NCBI GenBank assembly: GCA_022497155.1
Contig: MU385739.1
Span: 310,001 to 374,000 of the forward strand
Length of the DNA: 64,000 nucleotides
Direction of reading: 5' to 3'
Origin: Whalleya microplaca
Lineage: Eukaryota; Ascomycota; Sordariomycetes; Xylariales; Xylariaceae
Under the pieces are notes generated by a model that worked only from the letters and a program-made list of their open reading frames with translations, did no database searches and was not told where the DNA came from. Made by a program: the position numbers and the translations under genes. This document shows positions 37,911-49,826 of this stretch, in pieces; within the stretch, counting starts at the first letter, position 1, and the number at the start of each line of letters is the position of its first letter.

Positions 37911-40670
37911 ATGGATAGTGCAACATGCAACGTGATCTACGTTGATCGCAACCTGCTCGAGGACCGATTACTTTGGCCCGCAGGCGCAGTGGTGCCCGAG
38001 ACTGGCGAGCTCCGGGATAACCTGGAGCTTCTGCTGAATGCCTTCGGCAATGGTTAGTCTATAAGTCGAGATCCTGCGCCTGTCATATCTTCAGCTAACA
38101 TGCCACAGTCCATACGTGCACAAATGGCGCCGCTTGTTTATCTAAATTATTTGACCTGCACAATGCGTCCATGGTGGAGTTGAAGCCGACCCTTGTACTA
38201 ATAGACACACCGCACAGTGAACAACTATTAGAACAGCCGTCCCGTTCGCGGGAGCGTTCTCCATGTTCTGAAGTTTCCCAAAATGGAGATATCGACGACT
38301 ATCCGGATGAGGAGTTGTATGGAATAAAGCTATTAGAGCGGATTGTGTACGAGACTCATCTGAGAAGTCTAACCCGACTCGTTGTGCCAATCCCGATCGT
38401 CAGCTTCCCGCTACTGCGGACGCCGCCAGCGAATGATGGTGCGAATGATGACCCGATGCAACCGGCGTATACGGGCTACCTCTCCGAAACACCGGATCCG
38501 ACAAGGAAGAAGTCGTTGACCAACCGCGCTTTACTGAGGAAATGTCTGGACTCGGGCGCCGTGGATGTGATGGCTAGTCCGCTGCACATCAAAACACTCA
38601 CGACGCTTGAAGTTCACGCATACCGAGCTCACAAGGAGGCTGCTAAGGAACAGCAAGCGCTGCTCGAGGTCCGGAGAGGCCGAAAACGATCCTGGGTTGG
38701 CGTGCACGAGGAGCAGCCCTATTCGTATTTGCGAGAGGCTATGGTGTCGGGGTTGATGAGCGGAATCTGCCGTTCTGACGAAGAGTTCGACGATCGCATC
38801 GGAAGCGTCAAGATTAGCATTTCATCTGACCGCCGGGCCGAGATCGCCGATGCAGTGGGCAGGTGGCATTTCTGTGCCCACGACTTCTGTGACGACTCCC
38901 TCCTCATCGCCGCAAGCCTCATGTTTAAACATGCCCTATCGATGCCGGAGCTGGAGAACTGGCGAATACCAATAGGTAACTGGATTCCTATCATCCTGTA
39001 GGAAGGGTATGTTTCGAGCTTAACTGACTGTCGTGAATTATCAGATCAAATAACAACTTTCCTCGTCGCAACCCGGACGACTTATAATACATTCGTGCCC
39101 TATCACAACTTTAGGCATGCTGTCGATGTTCTCCAGGCGACATTTAATTTCCTGGTTCACCTTGGAGCACTGCCGCCTTATCCCCCCAAGTCTGGATCTC
39201 CTGCCGCGTCGGTCAAAAAATCGCCACTTGCGACTTTGCTTCGGCCCTTTGAGGCACTAACCCTTCTTATTAGTGCGATTGGCCACGATGTTGGTCATCC
39301 TGGCGTAAACAACGGCTTTCTTGTTGTGTTGAATGCGCCACTGGCGCAATTGTACAACGATCGGTCCGTGCTTGAATCTTTCCACTGTGCTGCGTTCTCG
39401 CAGATACTCAGGAGACATTGGCCTAAGGTCTTTGAAGACACGAAGATGCGCAGTCTGATGATAAGTTCGATCCTGGCAACAGATATGGGTGTCCACTTTG
39501 ATTACATGAAAGAACTCGGTGACCTCCAAGAGAAGTTTCACGGGGGTGAATCAATCGACACATGGAATGGCCGCACGATAGAGAAACACACAGCGTTCGT
39601 TTGCTCGTTGCTCATCAAGTGTGCCGATATAAGCAATGTTGTAAGTGCAATACCGTAATGGTGACAAAAGGAAGAGAAGGCACTAACGTTGTTCGCAGGC
39701 ACGGAAATACGAAGCTGCACTCCAATGGATGTACATCCTCTGTGATGAATTTTCAAGGCAGGCATCAATGGAGACCGAGATTGGCATTGTGTCTTCTCTC
39801 ATCGCACCTCCAAAGAAGGATTTCATGTCATTGGCCACAGCTCAACTAGGTTTCATGAACATGTTTGCTATCCCCTTGTTTCAGGGGGTTGCTGATGTTC
39901 TGCCTGCAATGCGATACACCGTGGATGAGCTTGAGGCAAACAAGGTCCTCTTCGAAACGACGTTGGAAGAAATTCCGGAGATGGAAGAGGAACGGAGAAA
40001 AAGGTTGACCGAGGGCATGATGTCTCCGCGATCCCTGAGCTTAGCCGTCCAGCCTGCGGAAATCCGGGGATCCTCGATAGACACTACGAAATGTGACTTG
40101 ATTCCGGAGAACCATGCCGAGATAAAGAAAGCCAGCTCCTCGCCCCCCGACCAGCCAAGTCACATTCCTAACATACCGGGGTTATATAAAGAGATAAATG
40201 GCATCTCGCCGGGTTTTGATAGCATGGCCGATTTCACAGCGAGCGATCCCTTCAACGTGAATGATCATGACAACCGATTCATAGGGCATAATGGAAAACA
40301 GCGCAGCAGCGAGACGACTGATGGAAGCAACTCTGTACCGCCAGGAGACTGGCAATCGCAGGCTACCAGTGCTACGACGGGCAAAATGCCGATATCTCCG
40401 AGCACGCAAGGGACCAGTATCGTGAGCCAGGAGTCCATTGAGCGCGGGGCGGTCCCGCCCACGGCGGCCACAGCACCCGATCCCTTCGGTGTGGTAACGC
40501 CGATTGCGGGTCACGAGCCGGTCAATTCCGAAGAGGATTCTAATGGAAATACTCTGAGGCCGGACAACACACTTAAGAAGAAGACTAGCCGGTTCAGGAT
40601 GAACGTCTCGGGGTTCTTTAGAAGAAACAAGGGCGCAGGTTCACCAGTATCTGGAGGATCCGGTAGTTGA
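37911..40670 (+). CDS. PDE2: High-affinity 3',5'-cyclic-nucleotide phosphodiesterase (PDE2/PdeH type)
   Basis: Exons 37911-38052, 38109-38975, 39045-39640 and 39699-40670 (2577 nt, 858 aa). The C-terminal half is a class I PDE HD domain. HNFRHAVD (His357 and His361), GHDVGHPG (His417, Asp418, His421) and KCADISNV supply the metal and substrate pocket residues. It hydrolyses cAMP to AMP and so restrains protein kinase A; the Magnaporthe counterpart PdeH controls infection-structure development. The N-terminal about 300 residues are the variable fungal region. A long Ser/Thr/Pro-rich tail follows the catalytic domain and ends in a basic patch (KKKTSRFRMNVSGFFRRNK). Introns are phase 1, 1 and 0 with GTTAG, GTAAC and GTAAG donors. 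The last intron splits SNV|ARKYEAAL within the catalytic domain. Confidence 0.94.
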
Positions 40671-43416
40671 GCATCGTCAATGGGTCATCAAGACGATATG
40701 AAGCTAAGCGTGCCGCTCTAACGACCTAGTGGATACGAGAGTATCGACACTATTTGTCGTCGGGCTACATATGTTGAATGAGCTAGGCCATGTCTGTCTG
40801 ACTGCTACGCCGACATTGACAAAGCATGTCGTACATGACGATGCCAGAGCAGTTCCTCGCCTATTACACGTATATAATGTGTGTATATTACCGGGGTACG
40901 GGAAAAGAAGGGAACACCATCTGAGGTTTGGTTGGAAATTCCAAAGCGAGATACCGAAAGGCTATCAGACACAGGGGCCGGGAGTAGTTGAAAAGGCACT
41001 TAACGGCGACGGAATTGCATTACTACGGATGTGTTGATATCAGCATGGCGTTCAGGACGGGGCGGGGAGGTGGGTTGGGGAGGGGAGGGTATATAGCCTC
41101 CGGCGACGAGGCCCGCAACAACAGTGGAACAGGGACAAACAACGGAGTTTTTTACGTTCTTGGGGAGGGGCGGGAAACTATATACTTAGGGGAGATACCT
41201 TTACGGCTTGTTAACAGGGCCAATTGATGAATAAGAAGAAAGTGCACGAGTCTTTTACTCGTATACTCAATGATGATACACCACATATATATCAGATATG
41301 TTCTTGTGAGGCAATGAAGATGATATATATATATTTATATATATGGTTAAGGATGAGGGTGGTTGATAGCTATATAAATGTTTTGGATATGTTCTATATT
41401 TGGCAGAGCTGCGAGCAATTTGGGCCAATCTTACAACAACGAACCTTGAATCGTCCAACCTTGTGATATCTACAAGTAGCAGCAGCAAGGATAACGAGGA
41501 ACTCTCATTTCATACTCAGACCAAAGCAGCAGCAATGAGCTGGTTGCCTCTCGGCTTCACATGCAATCAATGGAGGGTGTGATGTACATACATACATACA
41601 TACCTACATAGATCAAAGGGGACAAGATCACACACATGTAGATATTTCCCGATACATCTTTTTTCTTTTCTTTTTTTTCTAATGGGGACACAACATTGGG
41701 AAAATCTATTCTAGATCTCTCTCTCCCCCCCACGACTGACGACTCACAAATGTGTCGGGATAATGTTATGGTGTTGGTGGTACATACAGGGGGCTGCACG
41801 CAGCCGCATCCAGTAAGTAATTGGCCTCCATGGGCCCATTTCGAGTCAAGGTGGTGGTGGTGGTGGTAGCACAACTAATAGGTAGCAATGTTTCTTCTGC
41901 AAATGGCGAATCCTATGGCTTATCATTTCGCCCCGTCGACGACGACGAGACAGAAAAAAGCCGCCAAAAGCGCAGATGGATGTTTCTTGAGTTAGCGTGT
42001 GTGTCGTATAACAAAAAAGAAAATTGTGGAGGGATTAGGTACATATAGGTAGTAGGCAATTGTTTGTTAGGGCCCTGCGGATTACTACGTAGTATTATTT
42101 ACCAGGGAAACCGGGGGGAGGGACTGGACTGGAGTCAATCGGAAGACTGGCTATTGGCTCACTGACATCATAGCTGCCCGTCATGGGTGGCTTGCTGGGT
42201 GGTGCGTGTCGAGACCGTCGAGTGTCAGTGGCTCGGCCATGTTTCACGTTTCTGAGATGTATTGTACATAAATTGTAATCTGTAATCTGTAATCTGTATG
42301 TATGAGGCGAGATCTCACAACATGTCTATCAATTATATATGTATTTGTTATTTGTTACGAGTACATATATACATATATAAGTACTTACGTAGAGAGGGAC
42401 GGAAGAAATAGAAGAAGAAAACAAATAAAAGGTGTTCGTCATACGGAAGGAAGCTTGCATTGAGTTGAGAGAGGGATGGTTCCATTTGATTTGTGTCGTC
42501 CCACTTCCAACAACAGCAAAGAAAGGGAAAAAAAAAAAAAAGACCCTGAGTTCATGAATCGTGCTCCATCGGCCGGCTATCAGCCCCAACACCGACATTA
42601 GCAAAGATTTGTTTCCGTATTTTTGCTTAGGTTAGGTTTACCATCTGAGTTGTTCTTGTTGTTGTGTGAGTGAGTCCGTCCCATCTGCGCGACGAAATTT
42701 AGGTTGATCTCATAATAAATCTTCATTCATTTTCTCATGTTTCATAATGTCAGACAGATAAGACAGTTCAAGCCAACCAAGAAGATGGCAGAACACTCAG
42801 CTGTTTCACCTATGAAATACGGGAATACATAGGTACCCGCGGTAGAAAAAGGGTACCTAGGTACGCATGTACGCATGTATGTATGTAGGAAAAAAGTGAG
42901 AAGAGTGAGCCTATCAGCGGAACCCAAGGGTTCCCCAGCATTAGCAAACGACAGCGCCACAGCGGCCTCCGATTGGATTTGTACGGGGATCTGGCTGTGT
43001 ACCGGACACGGCAGGCAGGCTAGGGAATCCCCACCTATCCATCCCACCTACAGTACCTATGTATGTATGTATGTATGTACTAGGTATGTTATCCCACTAG
43101 GTTAATAATACTACGTTTACATACCTGGCAGCCAGGAACGTCTCTCCAACCTAAAATCTTTAACCCCGCGCGGCCTCCTGCCTCCCCGTCCGTCAGCCTG
43201 TCTACCGAGCCTGTCTACACTATCTCTAGGTAGTAAGTAGCCCTGCCCTGCCGTAGTCAGCAACCAAGCAACCGAGCAATACCTAGGTAGGTACTCGTTA
43301 CAATCTACGCAGTGTTCCTTCCCTCACATCAACCAACTAACCAAAAGGTTACCTTAACTAGTAATAATCTCCTTCTCGCTGACTTCTCACTCTCATCACT
43401 CTCACTGTCTCATCCT

Positions 43417-43451
<35 letters not shown>

Positions 43452-43565
43452 TGTGCCTCCCGTCTCTCTGTCCACATCCCCCCCCCAGAAAGACCTTTTT
43501 ATATTACGCGGGCCGTAACACAGAGAGCGAGAACTTTTTGTCATCATCAATTATGAAACAGACTT
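40671..43565. other. Intergenic between PDE2 and the PAS kinase
   Basis: No gene is supported. The left part is PDE2 3' region. The middle has AT-rich ATATAT words (41280-41350), GGT repeats at about 41850-41868 and an A run near 42530. The right 700 bp is TACCTA/GTATGTA-rich promoter-like sequence followed by a CT-rich leader with a CTCACC hexamer array. Confidence 0.45.
43414..43449. repeat. (CTCACC)n hexamer array in the PAS-kinase leader
   Basis: About six copies of a 6-base unit, CTCACC (TGAGGG-type on the other strand), about 170 bp before the kinase start codon. It resembles a telomere variant only loosely and is best read as simple sequence in a pyrimidine-rich leader. Confidence 0.85.
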
Positions 43566-43844
43566 ATGGCCGAGACCAACACTCCGGTAAGTCGACACAC
43601 CCTGATACGAACAATTAACACATGGCCACTGATCCCCCCTCCATCCAACAAGGCGCCGAAAACATTCATGATGAAGAACCCCAAGAACCCCAGCGCGGCC
43701 GCGGCTCCACGAGGAACAATAAGCTCGCCGCACCCCTACGCCTCCCCAAAAACCGCAGCACCGGCAACCTCGCCATCGTATCCGAGGCCCCCGAGCGCCC
43801 GCCCAGACTGCGCTTCTCCTTCGATTCCGGATCAGGTGCGGTAG
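43566..43844 (+). other. Overlapping upstream ORF (92 codons) at the PAS-kinase start
   Basis: This ATG frame starts 56 bp before the kinase ATG, overlaps the first about 220 bp of its coding region in another frame and stops at 43844. A GTAAGT donor at 43587 could instead make it a short first exon, but splicing to the only nearby AG (43652) removes 66 bp and keeps the uORF frame. It is either a regulatory uORF or simply not transcribed. Confidence 0.35.
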
Positions 43845-46800
43845 AACATGATTCGATCACAAGGTACGTCTTTGGCTATACGCAGCATACGCAGCCACGG
43901 CCCTACCAATCAGTCGTGGCCGTGGCTGAGCCATCAGACTGATTGATTACCTACTACTACACCACCTACTACACCACCTACTACACCACCCACCATCTTC
44001 TCAAGCCGTCACATGCACTGCTCAGCCGCCTTGCACACCGAAACTGTCACTCCTACTACGCACGCACGCACGCACGCACCCCAGAAAAACGTAGTGAGTG
44101 ATAACAGGTGTCAGATCACTGGTGACTAACATGCTGGCTGTCGGGGAAAAAGCAGATCTCCGATAATAACGGAACACGATCATGGACTGGGCATCTCCGG
44201 TCTACGACGCATCCGCCAGCACCCGCCTCTGCGTACGCCCACCATGCCATCAACCGCCGCCTCCTCCCGAAGTTCGTCTGCCGGCATCCATCGGTCGACC
44301 TCCATGGGTATGCTGCACATACCCTTCACCCCTGGCCCGGGCTCCCCGAACTTCTCGGAAGACCTCTCGCGCTTCCCCTCCGAGTCCCTGCATTCCTTCT
44401 CCTTCGCCCACCAGTCCGAAGAGTTCATACACAACCGCCAGAACGTCCTGAAGCGGTCGATAGAGTTCATGAAGGATCGGATGGGCTGGGCTGTCTCGTC
44501 CAATGCGGCAATGGCCAGCGCGCAGGCGAGGGTCACCGGTGATGTCGAGACCCAAAACATGCTTGATCTGCTTGCTAGGGCCCATCTTGTTGGGGCAGGG
44601 AATCTGCCAAATGTCGACCCTGCCGTTGTCCCAGCTCCCTTAAGTGGGCCTGCTGATGTCTCAGGCCTAAACGTCTTTGATAAGGACTTCATACCGATAC
44701 CGAGAACGAGTAGTCCCGACTCCTATGCAACCCCGTTGGTATCTCCTACGGCCTCTCGGGGGCCTAGCGTAGACCACACGCCTCCTGCCGCCGTGCAGCC
44801 TCCCAGAATCGAGGAGACGAAGCCGACGCCGAAGCCCCTAGAGGCATTACAGGAACAGACGGACTCGGAAAACTCCTCGAGGACGCCCACGAACGAGAGC
44901 GGCACCACGGCCAAGACGTCGCCGCCGTTGACGAGGCGGCCAAGTCTGCGAAGGACCTTTACTGATGTGATATCAGCAGGGGTGCAACAGAAGCTCATGG
45001 ATGCCATGGCACAGCCGTTCGTTGCCGGCCAGCCTGGATCTTATCCCGACACGCTGCTATCTCCAACCGTCCCGACGCAGACCATGGGTACTTCGTTTAA
45101 TGTGCCCGGGGCTCTAGGATCTGCGGTACATGGCCATGCCACTAGGTGGGTTCCGGCAGCGCAGGCCATCTTCACAACCGAATCTAAACCTCCGTGGACC
45201 ATAAAGGCCGCCAACGACCTGGCCTGCCTCGTCTTTGGAGTGACAATAGCTGAGGTTCGTAAGATGGGTATCTTAGAAGTCGTCCAGGAGGAGAGAAGAG
45301 CATGGTTAGAGAACAAGCTACTTCACCCTGAAGCGGACAGCGTGAGCTCGCCGACACCTACGGAAGCCGCAAATCAACCTGCGAGCTCTTCCGTTGGCTC
45401 ATCATTACTGGGGGGCCGTGGTGGGATCACCGCGCATTTATTAAGCAAGCCCAATTCCCGGTCGCAGCCTCCAAAGGCCCCGAAGGCCCCGAGTCGCCGT
45501 GCACAGACTGTCCACAGTGGGGACACCACCCCTTCGAGACCACGGGGTGGGAACCATCGCAGCTCGAAATCGAGAGGAGTTTTACTCTGTGGTGACATAG
45601 TGCCGATACAGAAGCGCAATGGCGCAACGGGCTCTGCGAGTTTATGGGTAAAGGAAAAGAAGATTGGGCTGATTTGGGTCCTTGAAGAGGTCCATGAGGA
45701 TGTTGCCGTGCTGACCCTCGATGACGACGGAATCGTTACTAAAATCTCCGGAAGCACGGGGCCAATATGGGGAGAGGACAATCTACAACCAGGTATGGAT
45801 GTTGGCAAGCTAATCACACGTATACCCCGTCAGGGGATCGATCCCAGGTATGGCGCGATCGACTACGCTCAGATTGCGAAGCGGAAATTCTTCACATGCC
45901 AAAATACCGCGAAAGTGAACATTCCGGCTTTGATCACGCAGACCAGGGGGCAGACAGAGCTTCGCGTCTCGAGCTTTCCGCACATTGCCGGGATCATCGT
46001 CGTCAGCACTGGCACTCTAAAGATCAAGAGCTCGAATTCCGCATTCTGCGGTGCCCTGTTCGGTTATGAGAAGCCCGAAGGACAATCGATCAACAATCTC
46101 ATCCCGGAATTCGACAAGATGCTCGAGATCTTGACCGATCATGATGGAGTGCATTTTCAGGATGGCATCGTCGTGCCGGAGCATAGCTTCAGAAAAGCGG
46201 CGGCCTTGTTGGCTCTACATGACGGCAGGCCAGACGCGGCAGCCAGTTTCCTGAATCCCGATGGTCTCCCTGCCAAGCATCGTGATGGCTCAGAACTGAA
46301 GATTGACGTCCAAATGAGGGTGGTCGTGAGCGAGAAGCATTCGGGCCATGATTCGGGTTCAAGCGACGACGAATCGCCAGGAAACGAAGAAGCTGTTCCG
46401 GGCGTCGAGTCCGAGATGGTATATGCGTTATGGATCACATATTCTCGGCGCTTGCATGCGTCTAGAACTCTGGCCCCTAATGCGACCTTAACGCCTGGGG
46501 ATGAGACGCCTTTGCATCAACCCTCTCCTGGCCAGACACCAGCGCACACGCCACAGGAAGTAAGCTCGGATTCGGAGGAGTCCAAGCCCAAACCTACTTC
46601 TACCGCCTCGGCCCTGTCGAAGCAGCTGAAGGTAGTCGCACTAAATGCTGCCGCGAAGCTCACCGGTACGTCAAAAACTGTCGAGAAGTCACCGCCGCGG
46701 CCAGTGCCCGAGATCGTAACCACTCCTCCGGAAAAGAAAACAATCGATAGTTTCGTCATACTCGAGGATATGGGTCAGGGCGCCTACGGTCAAGTGAAAT

Positions 46801-47622
46801 TAGCTCGTTATAAGAATAACGGCGGGAAAAAGGTCGTCTTGAAGTATGTGACCAAGCGGCGAATCCTGGTCGACACATGGACTAGAGACCGACGCCTAGG
46901 GACGGTGCCTCTCGAGATTCACGTTTTGGATTATCTTAGGCGGGACGGGCTCAAGCACCCGAACATCGTAGAGATGGAGGACTTCTTCGAGGACGAGACG
47001 AACTACTACATCGAGATGGTGCCGCACGGCCTGCCGGGGATGGACCTCTTCGACTACATCGAGCTCCGCGCGAACATGGAGGAGGACGAGTGCCGCAGCA
47101 TCTTCGTCCAGGTCGCCAGGGCCATACACCACCTGCACATCAAGGCGAAGGTGGTCCATCGCGATATCAAGGACGAGAACGTCATCCTGGACGGCGAGGG
47201 GAATATCAAGCTCATTGACTTCGGAAGTGCGGCATACATCAAGAGCGGGCCCTTCGACGTCTTTGTGGGCACTATTGGTACGTCTTCTTTCTCTTCCTCC
47301 TCTTATCTCTCTCTGCTTGTCCCTCACATCCTTGCTAACTTGCTTTCCAGACTACGCGGCTCCGGAAGTCCTGGCGGGCAAACCGTACGGCGGCAAGGAG
47401 CAGGACGTGTGGGCGCTGGGGATCCTGCTGTACACGATCATCTACAAGGAGAACCCGTTCTACAGCATCGACGAGATAATGGACCGCGACCTGCGGGTGC
47501 CGTACGTGATCAGCGACGAGAGCATCAACCTGATCCGCTGCATGCTGGACCGCGACGTCGCGCAGCGGTATGATATTGATCAAGTCCTGCAGCACCCCTG
47601 GTGCCAGATGGATGTTGATTAG
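43622..47622 (+). CDS. PSK1: PAS-domain serine/threonine kinase (PSK1/PSK2, PASK family)
   Basis: Exons 43622-43863, 44156-47277 and 47351-47622 (3636 nt, 1211 aa). A Ser/Pro-rich N-terminus precedes a PAS-like segment (about 410-470, including WTIKAANDLACLVFGVTIAEV) and a second sensor-like region (about 590-800). The kinase domain runs from about 947 to 1205: glycine loop GQGAYGQV, catalytic lysine in VVLKY, HRDIKDEN with catalytic Asp near 1084, DFG near 1102, and DYAAPEVL split by intron 2. PAS kinases link nutrient state to glycogen synthase and translation factors. The start is uncertain. An ATG at 43566 opens a 92-codon frame overlapping this start in another frame and has a perfect GTAAGT after its seventh codon, but no acceptor in the right phase was found. 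Intron 1 (292 bp) contains tandem repeats. Confidence 0.92.
43954..43989. repeat. CTACTACACCAC x3 tandem repeat in PAS-kinase intron 1
   Basis: Three perfect copies of a 12-base unit inside the first intron. An (ACGC)n run follows at about 44058-44078. Both are simple sequence and may explain the unusual intron length. Confidence 0.85.
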
Positions 47623-49826
47623 GGGGATGAACGATACGAATAAACGAAAGCCCGAGGAAGAAGAGAAGCGGGTGGGAATCAGTTATAACGAATGGGGTTT
47701 ATAGGAAGGGGGTAAGGGGGAACGAATTGTGTACGAACTTGGGAAGACTGAAGGTGAGGGAGGGTTGATGGGGGAAGGAAGAGGGAAGAGGACATGACAA
47801 AGGGGCATGATTCAGGGGCCCTTGACCAGGCAAGGCAAAGGCAAAGGCTTACGTACACGCGGGTGGCTACCCGGATGGAAGAGAACATTTCAGTGCAATG
47901 ATGATGATACCCAGCCTCCATATGGGAGGGAGAGTTGCTTATTTCAGAAGGGAAGGGATGGATGGGACAGAGGGACGAAAAAAAGGAGACCTCAAGCGCA
48001 ACTCGTACACAACACAACACACACAACACACACAAACTCGCACACTTACACACTTACACACATACGCGCAGACACTCAAATACTCACACGCAAAGTACGC
48101 ACGGAGGCACGGGGGCACGGAGGAAAGAAGAGAGGCAGAGAAGCGCAGAGATTACATAGCAAGACATTTATCTATGTACAGGATTTTTTTCCCTTTTTAT
48201 TTTTATCTGCAGCAAGCAGCAAGCAGTCTTTTCGGTTTTTCCCCTCTCTTTTTTCTTCTTTTCTTTTCGGTTTCGGTTTCTGTTATAGAGCAAGAAGCAA
48301 GAAGCAAGAGGCAAGAAAGAAACGAAAGTAGGGGTTTAGCACATATCGAATCTGCATATTGTCTGGCGCGGAGTTTTTGGGGGCTGGGAGGTTGGGAGGC
48401 TATTCTACATGAGATGGAAAGTGGTAGGCGTGGAAAGGAGGTCTGTGTCTGGCTTCCACTCTTTGATTTTCTTTGGGTAACGGGTTGGTTCTTGGGGGAG
48501 ATATGGGAGAGTAAGGGGAATACCTACTCCGGACGGGAGGGTCGTCTTGTTTTGGCTTTGGCTTGGTTGCGAGTCTGTCTTTTGCGACTGCGGTGCGTTT
48601 CTTTGGTGTGTGTACGTAACATTCGTACCTTGGTAGATCGATCGATTTGCTTTGGTTGATGAGTGAGTAAGGAGGGAGGGAGGGAGGAAAGGAGGGAAGG
48701 GGAAAGGAGGGAAGCAGAGCAAACGAGGGAGAGGTTACTAGTAGATCGACCCGTTGGCTAGATAGAGAATGAATTCATGAAGAGATGAATGAATGAATGA
48801 TTGAATACATATATAGCGGATGTTTTGTAAGTGGACTTGGGTTTACAATATAGGTTTAGGCCTGGGATGTGGAGTGTGTGTTGTTGCGATTGTAGGATAG
48901 ATGTGCCTGCTTGATGTAGGTGATTGAATAAATAAATAGGTTAGGGAGGAGAGTATATGTGAGGGGGGATATAGGGTAGATAGGTAATTAGGTACCTACC
49001 TTATACACAAGTCTTCATTTTGCAATATATGTACTGCGAGCATTCCGTTACATGGACCTTTTCTAGCCAGTGTTGGGGCTAAGGGGTCGGGGTTCGAATA
49101 CAATGCACGGAAGCAAATAATTCTACTGTTGTGGGTGCTGATCCAATATAGCAACCGACACCCTTTCCCCGTTGGCTCCTTGTCCCGCCCTTTTCTCTAT
49201 ATAAATTACACACCTAGAGAGACTATAATGGAGAAAAATGTCAGACCTATAGCCAGCGGCGGCATGGAGTTGTCCACACTTTGACCTGTAAACGTAAGGA
49301 TTGGGTCGTTTTCAACCTAGCCATTGCTTTGTTGACGGTTCCAGGACCTGAAGTATATGTGTAGCCACTCATACTTCTTGCTCTTTCTATAAATAAGCTT
49401 TGGTCTCTGCAAAATTATGGTATTTATATAGGTATACTATGTATGTACACGATAGGTACACAAAAGCTTCCAGGCTAATTGATTACTACTGCTGATACAT
49501 TACTAAGAATAGATCTTAGAAAATAAAATAAAGAATTAACAAGGTCAAAGGTAGGGAGCAGATCATGATATACCTAGATACATACATACGCCCAAGAAAC
49601 AAAGATTGTGTAGTTACACCCACACAATTCGTTCTATCCGTAAATGTATACACACATACACAATCGTGCCCCGTGAATCATTATCCATCGCCAAACAAAC
49701 CAGACGGTAGGCTCCCTATACATCCACAAGTGCCAAGTTCCAAATACCTACAACTCGGCCTGCTGGCCAAATCACCAATCACCAACCATCAATTTACCAA
49801 GCAGCAGCAGCAGCAGCAGCAAGGAA
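47623..49826. other. Intergenic between convergent PAS kinase and TBC gene
   Basis: No gene is supported; both neighbours end here. Low complexity dominates: CACAACA/ACTTACAC runs (about 47995-48065), CAAGAAG repeats (48290-48320), a GGGA-rich tract (48670-48712) and GCA repeats (49801-49820) just beyond the stop of the TBC gene. Confidence 0.5.
48670..48712 (+). repeat. GGGA-rich tract, potential G-quadruplex
   Basis: Three GGGA units in a row followed by further GGG runs within a few bases satisfy the usual four-G-run pattern on the plus strand. It lies about 1 kb past the PAS-kinase stop, between convergent genes. Confidence 0.6.

Noticed and set aside
44180..44692. 170-codon minus frame over the PAS-kinase N-terminus
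   Set aside because: Antisense to a coding exon whose frame continues into the kinase domain; no motif of its own.
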